From Glycine soja (Eukaryota > Streptophyta > Magnoliopsida > Fabales > Fabaceae), in NCBI RefSeq assembly GCF_004193775.1, contig NC_041011.1, forward strand, positions 44,647,167-44,711,166: a DNA stretch of 64,000 nucleotides, written 5' to 3'. The stretch's first letter is position 1, and every line of letters begins with the position of its first letter. The notes under the pieces are model-generated. The model did not search any database. It was given only the letters and a program-made list of their open reading frames with translations, and had not been told where the DNA came from. The translations under genes and the position numbers were made by a program. This document shows, in pieces, positions 37,000 to 50,000 of the stretch.

Positions 37000-39900
37000 T
37001 CACCGGTTTTGAAGTCCTTCAATTGCCTTTTTCCACTGCCATGCTCTTTGCTTTGCGTCCTCAAACGACATTACCTTTTTAGGCTGCACCATTACATTAT
37101 TTAATAAGAAAAATAGAAGTTTGAAACAACTCAAAATATGATAGGATTAAGAAGTTGAATTTATACAAGTGAGTGCTAGGGGGGTATTGCAAGTTATGGA
37201 AAATCACTTAAAATATAGCAAGAATTTTTTTTACATCAAAGCCCTTTTCAGGTCATGCTGTTTGCTAAGGTGTTACGTACTTAAATGTTTCAACTATTAG
37301 CATGGCCATCTTGGAATCTGACTTTGAACTCTCACACGTACTGTTTTCTACATTTATAAATTTGTGCAAATTGTATAACAAGAACCGGTGAAGAAAAGAA
37401 AACTTACTGTGCAAATCTTGAAATTTGATGGACTAGCCACTTGGATGCTTAAATCATTTGGATTATCAGACCATATTATATTTCCCTTCACAATTAGCTT
37501 TGATGGGTCTACATAGATCAGCTTTGGTTTGTTGGTAAGGATGAGTTGCACCTTCTTGCTTGTTAGTTTTTGTAATTTCTTCACCATAGAGATCATAAGA
37601 ACAGATTCCCCAGGTTCCAAAAATTGCTGCCTGTAAGATGAGCATAAATTTTGACAGTTTGACAAGGTAAACATGGAGTGGCACTGTTGTCTTTATTTTT
37701 AATTTTTTTCTAAATGTTATTTTTCTGATTGTGAGTGGGAACGAACTTTTATCTCTATATGAGCATGCAACTTCTCTAAATACCGTACCAGGGAGAGATT
37801 ATTACGAAATTATAATCAAACATCTATGTAAATTAATATCATTAGATCAAATGAGACCTCAACGTGGCTGTTATTTTTTGTCTTAAGGATGAGCAAAGCA
37901 ACTGAACATTAAAACTAACATAGTCATTCCCCACTTATGTATTCCAAAAGGATAAATAAATCCATACAGTTCTTTGAAGTGAACACATTATACCAATTGC
38001 CCATCACTAGAATATGATTAGATGCAAAATCATACTAATAAAAAAGGAAGCTTTGCATACCATTTTGAATCGAAGGAATCAATTGAAGCTAGCCTAGTTA
38101 TGTGACCAGTCCCCTCAGAAGATGTAGCACCGTCAGGTTGTCTAACCGAAGCTGCAGAACCATCCCCAATGTGAGAAGGACTCCACGATGAGTCATGAAC
38201 ATCATCAGACGCAGGCGACTGAGTCTACAAGTGAAAATTACACAAGAGTTAGAAACTTTATGTTCATCAACAAATAAAAAGGATAAGAAATGAAGGTTCC
38301 TTTTCTTATTCTCCATAAATAACATTTCAAAGAGCAAAGGAATGGAAGTCGTACCCCAGGTTCTGGAGCAAGTTTTGGAGGAATTTGTGCCCTCAAGTTA
38401 TCCCAGTCAACCCCCTTGAAAAATGGGTGACTTTTTAAAATAGCATAACCATCAGGTCCAGCACCTGGTCTCCTGCTGGGGTCCAAATCCTGCATCAAAA
38501 TTGCATTGCTATTAAAATTAAAATTTCACAAATTAATAACCCACAGCATGCATCTTAAAGCACACTAAAATCGTTGTCATACATACATTAAAGGAATTTT
38601 AACATTACCAATCAATGTGATATTTTTTCATGTTTATCTACTATAATGTTTTTATTACCATACCTTGATAAGTTTGATTAATATGCAGTCAAGTACTTTA
38701 GAAAACATGATGTCTTTTCAATTTTCATGCATGGTAGTATTCTTCTAGGGAAAAAAATTGCTGGGGTGTTTTTGACTTTCTAAAAGCTGAAGCACTAGTG
38801 TTGTGCATCAACTACTACCATACAATAGACAACAAAAGTAGTGTCAAGGCTCAGCTTCTTAAACTCAGTTGTTCTGCTTGTGTTGTTCACTTGTCCTTCA
38901 ATGTTGCATCAAATGCACCCTATGTCTGTTATCCAATAGCCTACAAGTATAACTTCCTGCTTCCTGTTATTATTCACACCATGCACCAATGTGATCCATC
39001 ACCCCCACCCCCATCCCAAGTGACCTAGCATTTTCAAAGGCTAGATTTCCAAGGTATCAGAAGTACCTTGGAATAAATGAAAGTGAATAAAACAACTACA
39101 AAAAAGTTCCAAGCTCGACAACCAATAGAAATCAATGGGTACTGGTTAGAGGAATGAAATTGACCATTGGTACTACTCCCAAATCAACAGAAAAAATCAA
39201 AATTGCAAAATTCATCTCCGTCTCACAACACTGTCCTTCAAGAAGGTCAGAAATGAAACACCTTAATCCTGGACGTTACACTGCTTTATGATCTCAATAT
39301 GTCAATTTAAGGAGTAGCCAATTAATTCACAAAAATAGAAAAGGGATATTTCTTTTAAACAATTAGCAATGCATAAAAATTATATAGAACATGATATGCT
39401 GGGATTTCTAAGTGCACGGTCATATAATACTAACCAACAGGCGGTCAATAAGGTCTCTTGCTTCGTCAGAAAAGTAATCTGGAAATCTAAGTTCTCTTGC
39501 TATAATTCTTTGAAAAATAAGCCATTCACTTGCGTCTTTAAAAGGGGAAGTTCCAGAAAGCATTTGGTATAATGTGCAGCCAAGTGCCCAAAGGTCATTT
39601 CTGTTGTGATATATTTGAGGGGGGAAAACAAAACACAGAAGAAAAGTTATTATATAGGGACCTGGTATGAAACAAAAGAAATGAAAAAACTCGGTGCATG
39701 AGCAAACTTAACATGTGAATTGTCAAAAATAACCCATGATTTTGAAAGAAAAAAAACAAACTGAAGTGAAAAATCTATATAGATGGAAAACTGGCACAAG
39801 AAACAATAGTTGTTTTGGATAAAAATGAATGACTATATTCAAAAGAGAGCTAACATCATGATGGGGCCATAAAAAATAATATTATCATAACAGAATTCAT

Positions 39901-42900
39901 CTGTATTACATTGGTAATTTAGTCCCTACCCAAAAGTTGCTGGAGAGGAATTAAGAACCTCTGGAGGAACATAAGCAGCTGTTCCCACAAAAGTGCAGGC
40001 TTTGTCATCTAGAAAAAATACAAAAATAAAAAATATATATAAATACTATATAAAAGAAAACTTATAAAAGCAGCTTCAACATTGCTTCTATTTACCTGAT
40101 GCTGCATTTGGAAGGACAGTTATTTGGCTATCCTGCATAGGCTTCACACTCCCAAAATCGGCTATTTTAATATGTCCTTCAGCGGTAAGTAATAAGTTCT
40201 CTGGCTGCAGTTGAAGAAATTTAATATTCACATGGCCATATATGGCAATGATGCAGTATAATCATGCCACAGAACTACCTTAATATCACGATGTATGACT
40301 CCCAAATTATGTATGTATTCAAGAGCATCGATAACTTCAGCTGCATAGAATCGTGCCTCATTCTCTGATAGACGACCTTTCTGCACATAGAAATCAGAAA
40401 GGTTGCTAGTAGATATCATGCAGTAACAAGCATGCAGAAAGTTACTAGCTTACAAATTAACAACTTCCATATCCCAAAAAGTACTAAAAGTACAAAATAG
40501 CTTCTAAAGAGAGTCCCTGACACAGAAACCAGAAAAGCTTGCTAGTAGATATCATGCAGTAACAAGCATGCACAAAGATACTAGCTTACAAATTAACAAC
40601 TTCCATGTTCCTAACAGTACTGAGAGTACACAGATTCTTAAGAGTACCCTGACACAGCTGATGAACGATGATACAGAAAATATGACAGTACAAAAGTAAC
40701 ATTTTGATTGAACTGAGGGTAAGGGGGGCAATGGTTATTAATTCAGCTGATACGGGAATCAGAGTTTGATACCTTTCTAAAAAATAGTGCATTTATGAAT
40801 ACTATTTAGCACTGCAAACTTTTTGCAAGTCTTCAATTAGATGCTCATCTTTGAATGAACTTATTTATTCTGTGGTGTATGTAGATGATATTGATATTGA
40901 CATTAAGGACCTAAAGCAACACTTATTCAAGCACTTTCTAACCAAAGATTTAGGGAAATTGCAATACTTTCTTGAAAATGAAGTGGCTCAATACCAGGCA
41001 GGTATTGCAATTTCTCAAAGGAAATATGCCCTTGTCACAAGGATGCTTGATTGTAAACACATACTTTTGGAAGTAACCAAACATGTTACCCAAATGAGTT
41101 TACTCTCCAAACTGAGTTAAGAGCTCTCCAAACGAAAAACCAAACATAGCTTCACATTGTAAAGTGTAAAATAGTCTATTTTAGGTGGGGGTAAAAGGGC
41201 GAAGACAGGAGTTCAGACTGTAAAATACTCAATTTAAGTCAATGTTTTAGATGCTCACAGCTTCATACTTGCTAAATAAGATTGAAGATACTAAACTAAA
41301 AAAAGGATTGACAATTCTCTGATGAAATTAAGTATTCTCTGATGAGAGAACAAATGCACCTGGTGAAACAATATTATTAATGGGAAGGGGGGTTGACCAT
41401 GGCACCACACTGCATGGGTATAAATCTTTAATCTAAAGATATGTCATCTCATATACTTAGCATTAACCATGGTTCATTTTAATGTTCGAATGAATGTTCT
41501 GCTAAAAGAATTAGAATGGGGATTAGTCAATCAGGAAAAATTGAGTGAACAGTAGGTCTAGGCAAAAAACTAAGTTTATTGTTATTTCAAGAAGCTTCAA
41601 AAGGTGAAGTGCAAACATCCTTCATTTTCAAAATGTTCACTTATGTGTATTCAAAGAATTGATCAAATCATCAAAAAGACAACACTAAGTTATCCTGAAT
41701 CTTAGAAAAGCCTATGTTAAAAGAAATTATGGAAAAGTATAAAGAGCATAACAAAATCAAAGTAAATATCATTGTTTTAAAATTTAATACTAAGACCTAA
41801 CATAGGACTAAACTTGGGTAGTGCAGGACTAACACCTTCAGCACATGTTCTATAAGATTTTTTCAAACAAATTATGTATACCCCAGCGCATGTTCTATGT
41901 GCCTTGAAGTTTTATGTTAGCTTACCCTGGTTATTTGATCAAAAAGTTCTCCACCTTCACAGGATTCAAGTGCCATGTCTTCACCGATGTAAAAGAAAAA
42001 GGGGAAAAAATAACGTCAAAATAAATATAAACCAACTTGGCAAACAAGGTGAGCAAAAGCTAGAGTTGAAAAGGTATCAGAGAGGAGTAAGTCAGAGCAT
42101 AAGCAAGTGTAAAGGTAAAATACACCTACGAATACTTACATAGAGAAAATGAGTCTTGAAATGTGAAATATAACCGCACAATGCCTGGATGATCCAATTG
42201 ATCTAGCACAATGCGTTCCAACTTCACATAAGCTGTTTTGTTCTCTTTGGTAATAAATTTTTTGTCCATGATCTTCAATGCGTACACAATTCCAGTGTCC
42301 TTCTTCTTTGCCCTCACAACCTTTAAGCATAAGAAGAAAGATATTTGGTGATAATTTACAAGAGTAGATAAATCCACTCAAACAACTGTTCAGCATATAT
42401 AACAGAGGGGAAAAAAAAGTCCCAAAATGGAACAAATTATGAGACAGAGAAAGTGTAGGGAGCCAGACAGACAGAAGCAAAGGCAGTATATGATATCACA
42501 TAAAAGTAGAAAAAGGGGGAAAAATATATGTTTTCAGTAAGATGTCACATACTCGTATTTGAGATCAACGCAGTTTAAATAAGTACTATGTTGAGGAAAA
42601 GAATGGGGAATTTCACACTACTAATGGCAAGCCAGAAGCAGGGTGGAATTCCCCATAAAAGAAGTAAAGCATCACAATAGTACACTCAAAGGGAGAACAT
42701 ATTGCCGATTTTATGCATTAGTGGTTTCATATCAGTTCCAGCAGGGTAAACCCCCCACACAATCAAGCCAATTGTTCCTTCAGTTCGCTTCATTTCCTAC
42801 AGCCTATTATTTCTTTTACTTCCAGCTCTACAACTTATGTAATTCTCATTAATTAAATCAAAGATAATCTCAAGGATCCATTTGTTTAGAAACAAAATGG

Positions 42901-43545
42901 CTTAATTTCTGAAGCTGAATCTTTGAATATAATTCACAATACCATAAGGGCTATCAACAAACAATAGATAGCTCAGAAAAATGTAGAATGCTTTCCTATT
43001 GAGTAAAAATCAGAGAGAATGGGAAGGGGTGGAATTTAGCAGCCATTCATGACAAAATATCAAAGAATAATCACCCTAGCAGATCAAAATTCCCAAATGA
43101 AGATACCAAACGGTGCTTCATAACAATAGATAGCAGCAAGGATGACAATATTGCCCAATGATCTCTACTACATAATAAGCATCAATGATTATCCAACAGG
43201 CAACCAACATCCAACATGTCTTAGTAACAGAACTACAATGCCAACATTATTTACAGGATCCATGTATTATCCATCAAAACATTGCACACACACACATACA
43301 AAAGAAAAAAAGGTAAGCCAATATCAACCCACAAAACGAAAACAACAAAAGTCCATGTGTGAGACCTTAGAATAAGAGCCAACACCATAGATCTTGCCCA
43401 ATTCAAAGTCCTGGATAGTGTAATTCTCCTGGGGTGCCCTAAAAGCAAAGCTTTTGGATCTCTGTACATTCCCAGCACCATTGGAAGATGAGGAATTCCC
43501 CTGAATCTTCAGCTTGGAATCAAAATCCTTCTCCATTTCCAACAT
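37000..43545 (-). CDS. PDK1: 3-phosphoinositide-dependent protein kinase 1
   Basis: Ser/Thr kinase that binds phosphoinositides or phosphatidic acid and activates AGC kinases at the membrane. Exons (descending): 43545-43366, 42320-42140, 41978-41926, 40380-40279, 40204-40096, 40008-39930, 39600-39435, 38489-38355, 38224-38061, 37630-37408, 37083-37000. Phases agree and give 491 aa, the Arabidopsis length. Kinase motifs: glycine loop [11 protein letters not shown] (50-60), ATP lysine K76 in YALKIM, HRDIKPEN (168-175), DFG (188-190), activation segment [13 protein letters not shown] with Thr214 at the place of the animal activation-loop serine. A C-terminal PH domain covers about 388-491 ([28 protein letters not shown]). 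I took the first ATG (MLEMEK) by family precedent; the ATG at 43536 is also possible. Intron 3 holds a copia remnant and a local duplication. Confidence 0.95.
40384..40660. repeat. Tandem duplication in PDK1 intron 3
   Basis: Two units of about 136 bp (GCTAGTAGATATCATGCAGT begins at 40405 and 40541). The unit edge overlaps the exon-4 splice acceptor region, so a copy of its pyrimidine tract and CAG (minus strand GGTTTCTGTGTCAG, 40530-40517) now lies 136 bp inside the intron, with a further CTGTGTCAG beyond the second unit. Confidence 0.8.
40840..41120 (+). pseudogene. Ty1/copia reverse transcriptase remnant
   Basis: The plus-strand frame reads [20 protein letters not shown], then [20 protein letters not shown] and [22 protein letters not shown] is the reverse-transcriptase active-site box of copia elements, and [11 protein letters not shown]...ISQRKYA follows it in the family. 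Only about 85 residues remain; there are no LTRs or other domains nearby. It lies antisense within PDK1 intron 3. Confidence 0.85.
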
Positions 43546-43829
43546 TGCTCGGTCACCAACAACAACAACAACAGCAACAAGGGAAGAAGCTCCACTCTAC
43601 AATCCCATGGTGACTTTCTCTCTCTAGAAAAGCAGTTTTCTCTCTCTCTCAAGAGGCCTGGGGAGGCGAGCCCGGAACGGTCAAAGAGAGGCGAAGCGCC
43701 GGAGACCCTTTTGGCCGAAAAGGAAAAGGGCGAAGGGAATTGTGCGAATGAATGGGAAAGCTGGAAAAGCTTTGGGTTGGGCTGCGATTGAAATTGGGGG
43801 ATTGAAAACCCTAGAGAGAGGAGTGGCAC
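43509..43829 (-). other. Long uORF overlapping the PDK1 start
   Basis: An ATG at 43829 opens 106 codons, ending at 43509, in a different frame from PDK1 and running past the PDK1 ATG at 43545. The product has no recognisable domain (proline/serine-rich start, then a poly-leucine run). Whether it matters depends on the transcription start. TAGGGTTT (minus strand, 43812-43805), a telo-box-like motif that often lies near plant start sites, is just inside it, so the mRNA may start downstream of the ATG. Confidence 0.4.
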
Positions 43830-46800
43830 ATCACATGGGGAAGGGAATGATGATGGAGATCATTCATTCATTTTCTCATGCCTTCTTTCTCTCTCTCTTT
43901 GTGGCTATTATGGCTTAAATCAGGAACAAGGCAAACAGAACACCTGTCATGGGAATTGGGAAGGGAATGCATATCATTATAAAAGCCTTTTGTGCAATTT
44001 CATGCTTTTCTGTTGTCACTGTCCTCTTTCCAATGCCAATTCCAACATTGGATTCAATTCTTTGACCCTTTTGACTGCATTTCCACTTATCATTACCAAT
44101 AACGTAACAATACTCACACCACTATATTTCCACTCTTCACGCTATATTTAGAATAAATCCACACTCCACAGCTTTCGTAAATAAAAAATTAAATTAATTG
44201 TTAATTTTATTTTAAAGTATTTTTATTTTTTAAATATTCTCACCGATCTTAAATATAAACAAAAGAAAAAAAAATATTGATGTACGTTGGACTTACATAT
44301 AAACAAATTATCAACTAATTTTATCTTATTTAATATGAGCATTCCTAAAATATATTTTTTAATTGGATTTTATTTTTAATATTTTTTGTTATTTTTATAT
44401 CAAATTCTAATAAAAGTTAATTTGAAAAAAAAATTAAATATATACAATTGAATGATGTTAACTACAGCCACTTTTAATAGTTAGCGTGATGGAGAGAGTA
44501 GTCTTTAAATTAAATAGTACTCCTTATCTAACTTTTATGTAGTTAATTATTTTTATATATATTTTTTAACGTAAGAACTAGATTTGGTACAATGGGTGTG
44601 GAACCTCTTCCACCCAGTACATATCCTTGAACAGAAAAGCTAAGCTAGCAAGCTTGTCACCCATTGGCCTCCTTTTCCTAATGAATGGATTTCTTAACAT
44701 ATAAATAAATAAATAAATAAAAAGCTTGATTTGGTAAATATTTCGGTAAAAAAAATCGGTGAATATTCAATATTTTAAAGAATACTTATAACTTGAGCAT
44801 AATATATTCGTTCTAGATTTCGGTTCTAGTTTCAGATATCGAATTTTAAATAGTTGAACTGAAACTAAAGTCTCGTGGATTTATTACATGTTCGATTTTA
44901 ATAATTGCCGCAAACTGTTTTATTTTATTTTATTGAAGATTGCCACAATCTAATTGTTACATTGTTTTTTATGATAATAAAAAAATGTTATAACCCATGC
45001 GGAATCCAAATGTATGCTTTGTTGATTGAAACGGGAGTTTCCTTTGCTTTCTTTTTAAGTCTCAATGTTTTAGGGAAAAATATTTATTATTTTTGAAAAT
45101 TAAAAACAATTAACAATGAGTTCTATTTTATTAATTGTACTTTATTTTATTTCTAATTATTTTATATATTTACATTGAAAAATTAAAGGTGAAATGAATA
45201 ATAAATAGAGAAGTAAGATAAGTAAAAGGAATAATAAAAAATAGATAATAATTTCAATAACAATAATAATTTTAAAATTGTTCACACAGGTTGTTCTTTT
45301 ATCAAAATTTGAGATTCGAATTTTTGACTTTAGCACGTAGACGTTAAATATACCTAAAAATATCACTTTATCTTAAAATAAGACAATTTGATCAAAGAAA
45401 ATTAGTTGGATGTAAAATAAAATATCCTAAATATCTTTTAATTTAAAAAAAAACTATGATAATTATAGAGATAGTCAGTTTTGTAGTGAATCACACTGAT
45501 TTTTTACTTGAACTTATTCGAACGGGCAATCACACGACTCTATTTCAATTATAAAAAAGTATTGCTTATGTTTTTTTTGTTGGGATCTGGCCACCTAACC
45601 CGGTTTGTGTGTGGCCTTATATAATATATATAAAATGTCGCACTTCTATTTTGGCACAGTCACACACTATTACTTTTAGTATTGATCTTTTCTATTACAT
45701 TAGGCCTTTCAAAAAAATGTTAAATTTACGTTTTGTATACAGTCCCCTTTATATCTTTGCCACAGGTCAAAAAATCTAATGGAAATGAGAGAGGGGGAAA
45801 CTTCAAAAGTTGTAAAGGTGTAAAAAAATTAATGAAAATTGTAATGGTGGTTAATTTTTTATGTTTAATACAGTGTTGCTTTTCTTATGATTTCACCCTC
45901 TATATAGAGAGAGAGAGAAAAAAAACGTAATGATTTCACCCAAAATATTGATACTATTATCGGGCAACATTCTTCCTTGTTAAATAGTATAACTTGAATG
46001 GTGATTGTTTTCTTTTTAAGTTAAAAACTATTCAATTGATATAACCGCATGTTCACCAAAATGACTATTTTTATGACTTTTTTTTCTGGTATAATTATCA
46101 CTTAGTTTATTTTTTTAAAAGGATTATCACAGTAATACATATGTTGAAGTTTACTTTTATCCCAAAAAAAAAACCTGAAGGGCAGAAATACTCCTACCTC
46201 TCCCAAGCAAGCTCTATCTCCACTCAATACCACCTTCGACTCAAACACCACTCCCACAATCACCCAACACCCGCCGACAACCCTGATGTAAGTAAGAAAA
46301 CGCAAACGGAGTCATGAATGATAAAGAGGTGTAATACTTGACCCTATTCCAAAAAGGTCTTTTCAAAATATACTAATTCTTTTTATACTTCCAAAAAAGC
46401 CTTTCTAATTTTTTTTATTTATTTTGTTTATACTTCCGGATATCACAAGTATTCATGCACCTTCAATTCCCTCAAAAGGGAGGGTTGATTTTCTAAGTTT
46501 TAAACGGTATTTGTCAAAAGGGTCATGGCAACGTAGTTAATATTACGAGAGATCAAACTATCAATATGCCGTAACTTTCTGGTCTATTTTGTCCATTATT
46601 GCCCATCTGTCATATTTCATATTCATCCCCCCTTAAACCAAAAACCAACGTCAATCTAAGAACAAATGAAAGCCACCATTTACAGGCTTGGAAATAGTCA
46701 AAAAGCAATGAAAATTAATTAGAATCAATTCCAGGATCAGAAATACAGTTCCTAAGAAAGAAATGTCTTTAGGAAACATCTGTAGTCCTATTTTCCATTT

Positions 46801-47068
46801 GTCTCACTCACCCTTCTTGAATCATTCTTTCCTTCAATCACACCACACCCCCGGTGGTTGGAGCCATAAATTAAAAAAATATAACATGAAAAGGCCATTA
46901 TGGAACCAATTTACATGTTGCTTGCAGACATTCATTCTATTGGAAACCCCCTAAAAATAAGATTCACAGTGGGGTACAAGTATGGACAAAGAAGACTAAA
47001 CTTTATACCCGCAAAGATGAAAAATACAAAAGTTGGCAACGACCTACCCTATAACAAAAACTCCCCTA
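43546..47068. other. Intergenic between PDK1 promoter and GINT1 3' end
   Basis: 43546-43900 is GA/CT-rich on opposite strands and is the likely PDK1 leader and core promoter (with a short AAC repeat at 43556-43579). 44150-46700 is AT-rich and shows no gene; the small frames at 45157-45366 and 46102-46305 have no recognisable domain. 46700-47068 is probably the GINT1 3' untranslated region. Confidence 0.45.
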
Positions 47069-50000
47069 CTATACATCCCAACCATCTTTTCTACTGTCAA
47101 ATCCCCATTTACGACCAGCTAAACTTCCATACATCTCTGAAAATTTCATCAGGCAATGGCTTCTCAACTGATAATGTACTTTCGTGTTTCGGCTAATCGC
47201 TGCACCAGAAAACTTTGAAGTGTCAATTGCCCAAGCTGGTTTCACATAATCAACAGTCCTTGACGATGAGCTTGCATTTGCATACAAATAGTTTAAGAGC
47301 ACGTCTTCACAGTTAAATATCTTGTCCACCAGTTCCCTACCTTTCTCGGCTTCCTTGCTCCCGTACCTCTTGAAAGCCACTTGAGAATCAATAAAAGCTG
47401 CACCAGTAAGAATCATGTTGTACCCCTTATGCGACCGGGCGTATTTTTCTCCCCTATATTTTAACGGGCTCCCATCAATGAGCCGAGGATAGAATCCAAC
47501 AATCCGATCTGGGTGCTGACGCCACACGTTAAAACCTCGCTCAACATCATCGCATGGCATCATAATGTCATCGTCAAGCTCAAGGACTGCTCGTGTCTTT
47601 ATCAATGGATCGGCATTGAACCGATTATTCAGAGAGTTCTTTTTCTCTTCCCTGATCCTTACTGGTACTGCAGAATCTAGATCACTCAATTTTGGAGGGA
47701 CTCCCTTGTTCCACACCACCACTATCTCCCGCACAGAAGAGCATCTTGAGTAATGTTTCACATACATTTTCAAATTCCAAAGTCGAGCATCGTAGGTCAT
47801 TGTTAGTAATGTGAACTGGGAATATTGCCCTTTCAATGGATAAGGTTCTTCAGAGCCATTACCACCATAAATATTTTTCACTCCTATGCACATCAATCCA
47901 ACTCCCACAGCAAATATTATGGCAAGAATAAACCTCCTAGCACAAGCATTATGCTTTATTTTACCACGGAGAAATGTTGGGGCTCGGTTCAGACGGCTGC
48001 AAAACCGTCTTACTCTCGAACAGAACACATTTGACCTTTCCCAAGACAAGACAGTAAAATTTCTCTTCCCAGAGTTATGAATAAACCAATTCAGAGGGAC
48101 AATACAATTCACAAATCCAAGTAGCACACCCAATAGTACAATGAGTATAGCAGCGACCGCAACAGAAGCACAACCAACCGTGAATCGCCGGACTGAATCT
48201 CCAGAAGGAACATGATCCCCATCCATGACACCAACCCACCCACCAGATGGCAGGTGCTGCACATCTAAGTGATGGTATCGAGCCCCATTCCAAGCATTTC
48301 GACCCTTGTTTGATTCAACAAAGCCTAAGGGTACTTCAACTTCTTTGTATTCATCAATAGTGAGAGTTTCTATCTTAAAAACACGCAACTTTCTCCCATA
48401 TGTATCACCACAGTCCTGACCCATACGATAAAGATTTCCTTCATATTTAAATGGCCTGCCTCCATTGCGAGCTCCCAAGCTCCTATCAATGTTATAAATG
48501 GGATTCTTCTTGTGAGGATTCCAAGGACCAAGAGGTGAATTGCTATACCAAATCTCCAACTGCCCATTTTTCTGGGTGCCAAAACCACTATGATCTGACC
48601 CAAAAAGCCAATACCTCCCACCATGATTGATGACAAAAGAATCAACAAGGGGCTTTTTCATGACGACCTTTTCCAACCTCCACTGCAAAGGGAAGTTAAC
48701 TGCACGGTAGAGACGAAGATCTCCCTTCTGGCTTCCCTCAGGCATCATATATATCTGAAGTTGCGAACAAGCAAAAAAAATGAATATTATACTATAATTT
48801 AACTACAATAATTAGTTTGAGAAGTAGAAGAGCATTAGACAAGTTCATATGCATCATATTTCTAACTAAACATACACATTATTTTTGTCAGGAACAATAC
48901 CTGGCCATCATGCTCAAAGACATAAGGATAAGAAAGATGCCAATCCTCATTCAAGGCAATTCCCAACTGCTGCCATGTTGCTCCCTTATCAGTACTTTTT
49001 GAAACTCCAATATCACCTTGCATAGTGATTGAATTTTTCGTCTCATAGAACAGGTAAAAAGTATTTCCCTGAATTGCAATACCAATATGAGTGAATAGGT
49101 TCACAATGATTATTCATATAGAAAACAAGAAACTTCAAAGCTGTAGACACCTCAAATGAGATATTGACCTATTCTCCATTAATATTTCTCACCACTCAAT
49201 TGTTCTTTGCGCATCTACATAGTCATTCATATTCTTCTTAGTGCACATGCAAATATTTACAACCTTCTTTTAATAATTACACCTTTTCCATTTGAAGACA
49301 GTTTATCAAATGTTCATAATACACATTCAGATATCAGACTAAGACAAAAAGTTGACACTGTGGAGTATGGACATAAGGCTGATAGAGATTCCAGAACTGT
49401 TCTAGACATTCTCTTTCATTGGATCTATTCCTACTAGCTTTATTTTTAATTATACAACATGAACAACTAAAGAGACACTGTTTCTTTTTTATACAAAAGA
49501 GAACCTCAATTATTAAAGTTATTGAATAAGTGATGGCACTAAAACTCAGAAGGTTTAACAATACCCAGTTATAATAAAAAAAGAAGATAAATCCCTTGTG
49601 CTACACACACGCGCGCGCGCGGATATATAGATTGAGTAGAAAACCTACTTCATGTTATATAGAATACTAATAATGCATGTGTAACAGTACAAACAACTGA
49701 TGGTTTAATTACAGAATCCTCTCTATAAGTTTGACGCATAGAAGCCTGCTTTTGATGTTATATAGAATACTGATATTAGGTACTTAACAGTACAAACAAC
49801 AGATTATTTAACTAAAGAATTCTCTCTAAGTATGACACAATAGAAGCCTACTTTTCATGTTATATAGAATACTAATATTAGGTACTTAAAAGTACAAAGT
49901 ACAAAGTACAAACAACTGATGGTTCTGCTATGAAACTCTCTAAGTATGACACATAGTATTAGTAAGGACCCTACTACCTTGCAGATAAGAGCAAGACCTT

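Noticed and set aside
46102..46305. Minus-strand frame with valine/glycine-rich sequence
   Set aside because: No domain, no splice partner and no family resemblance; treated as chance or a very old remnant.
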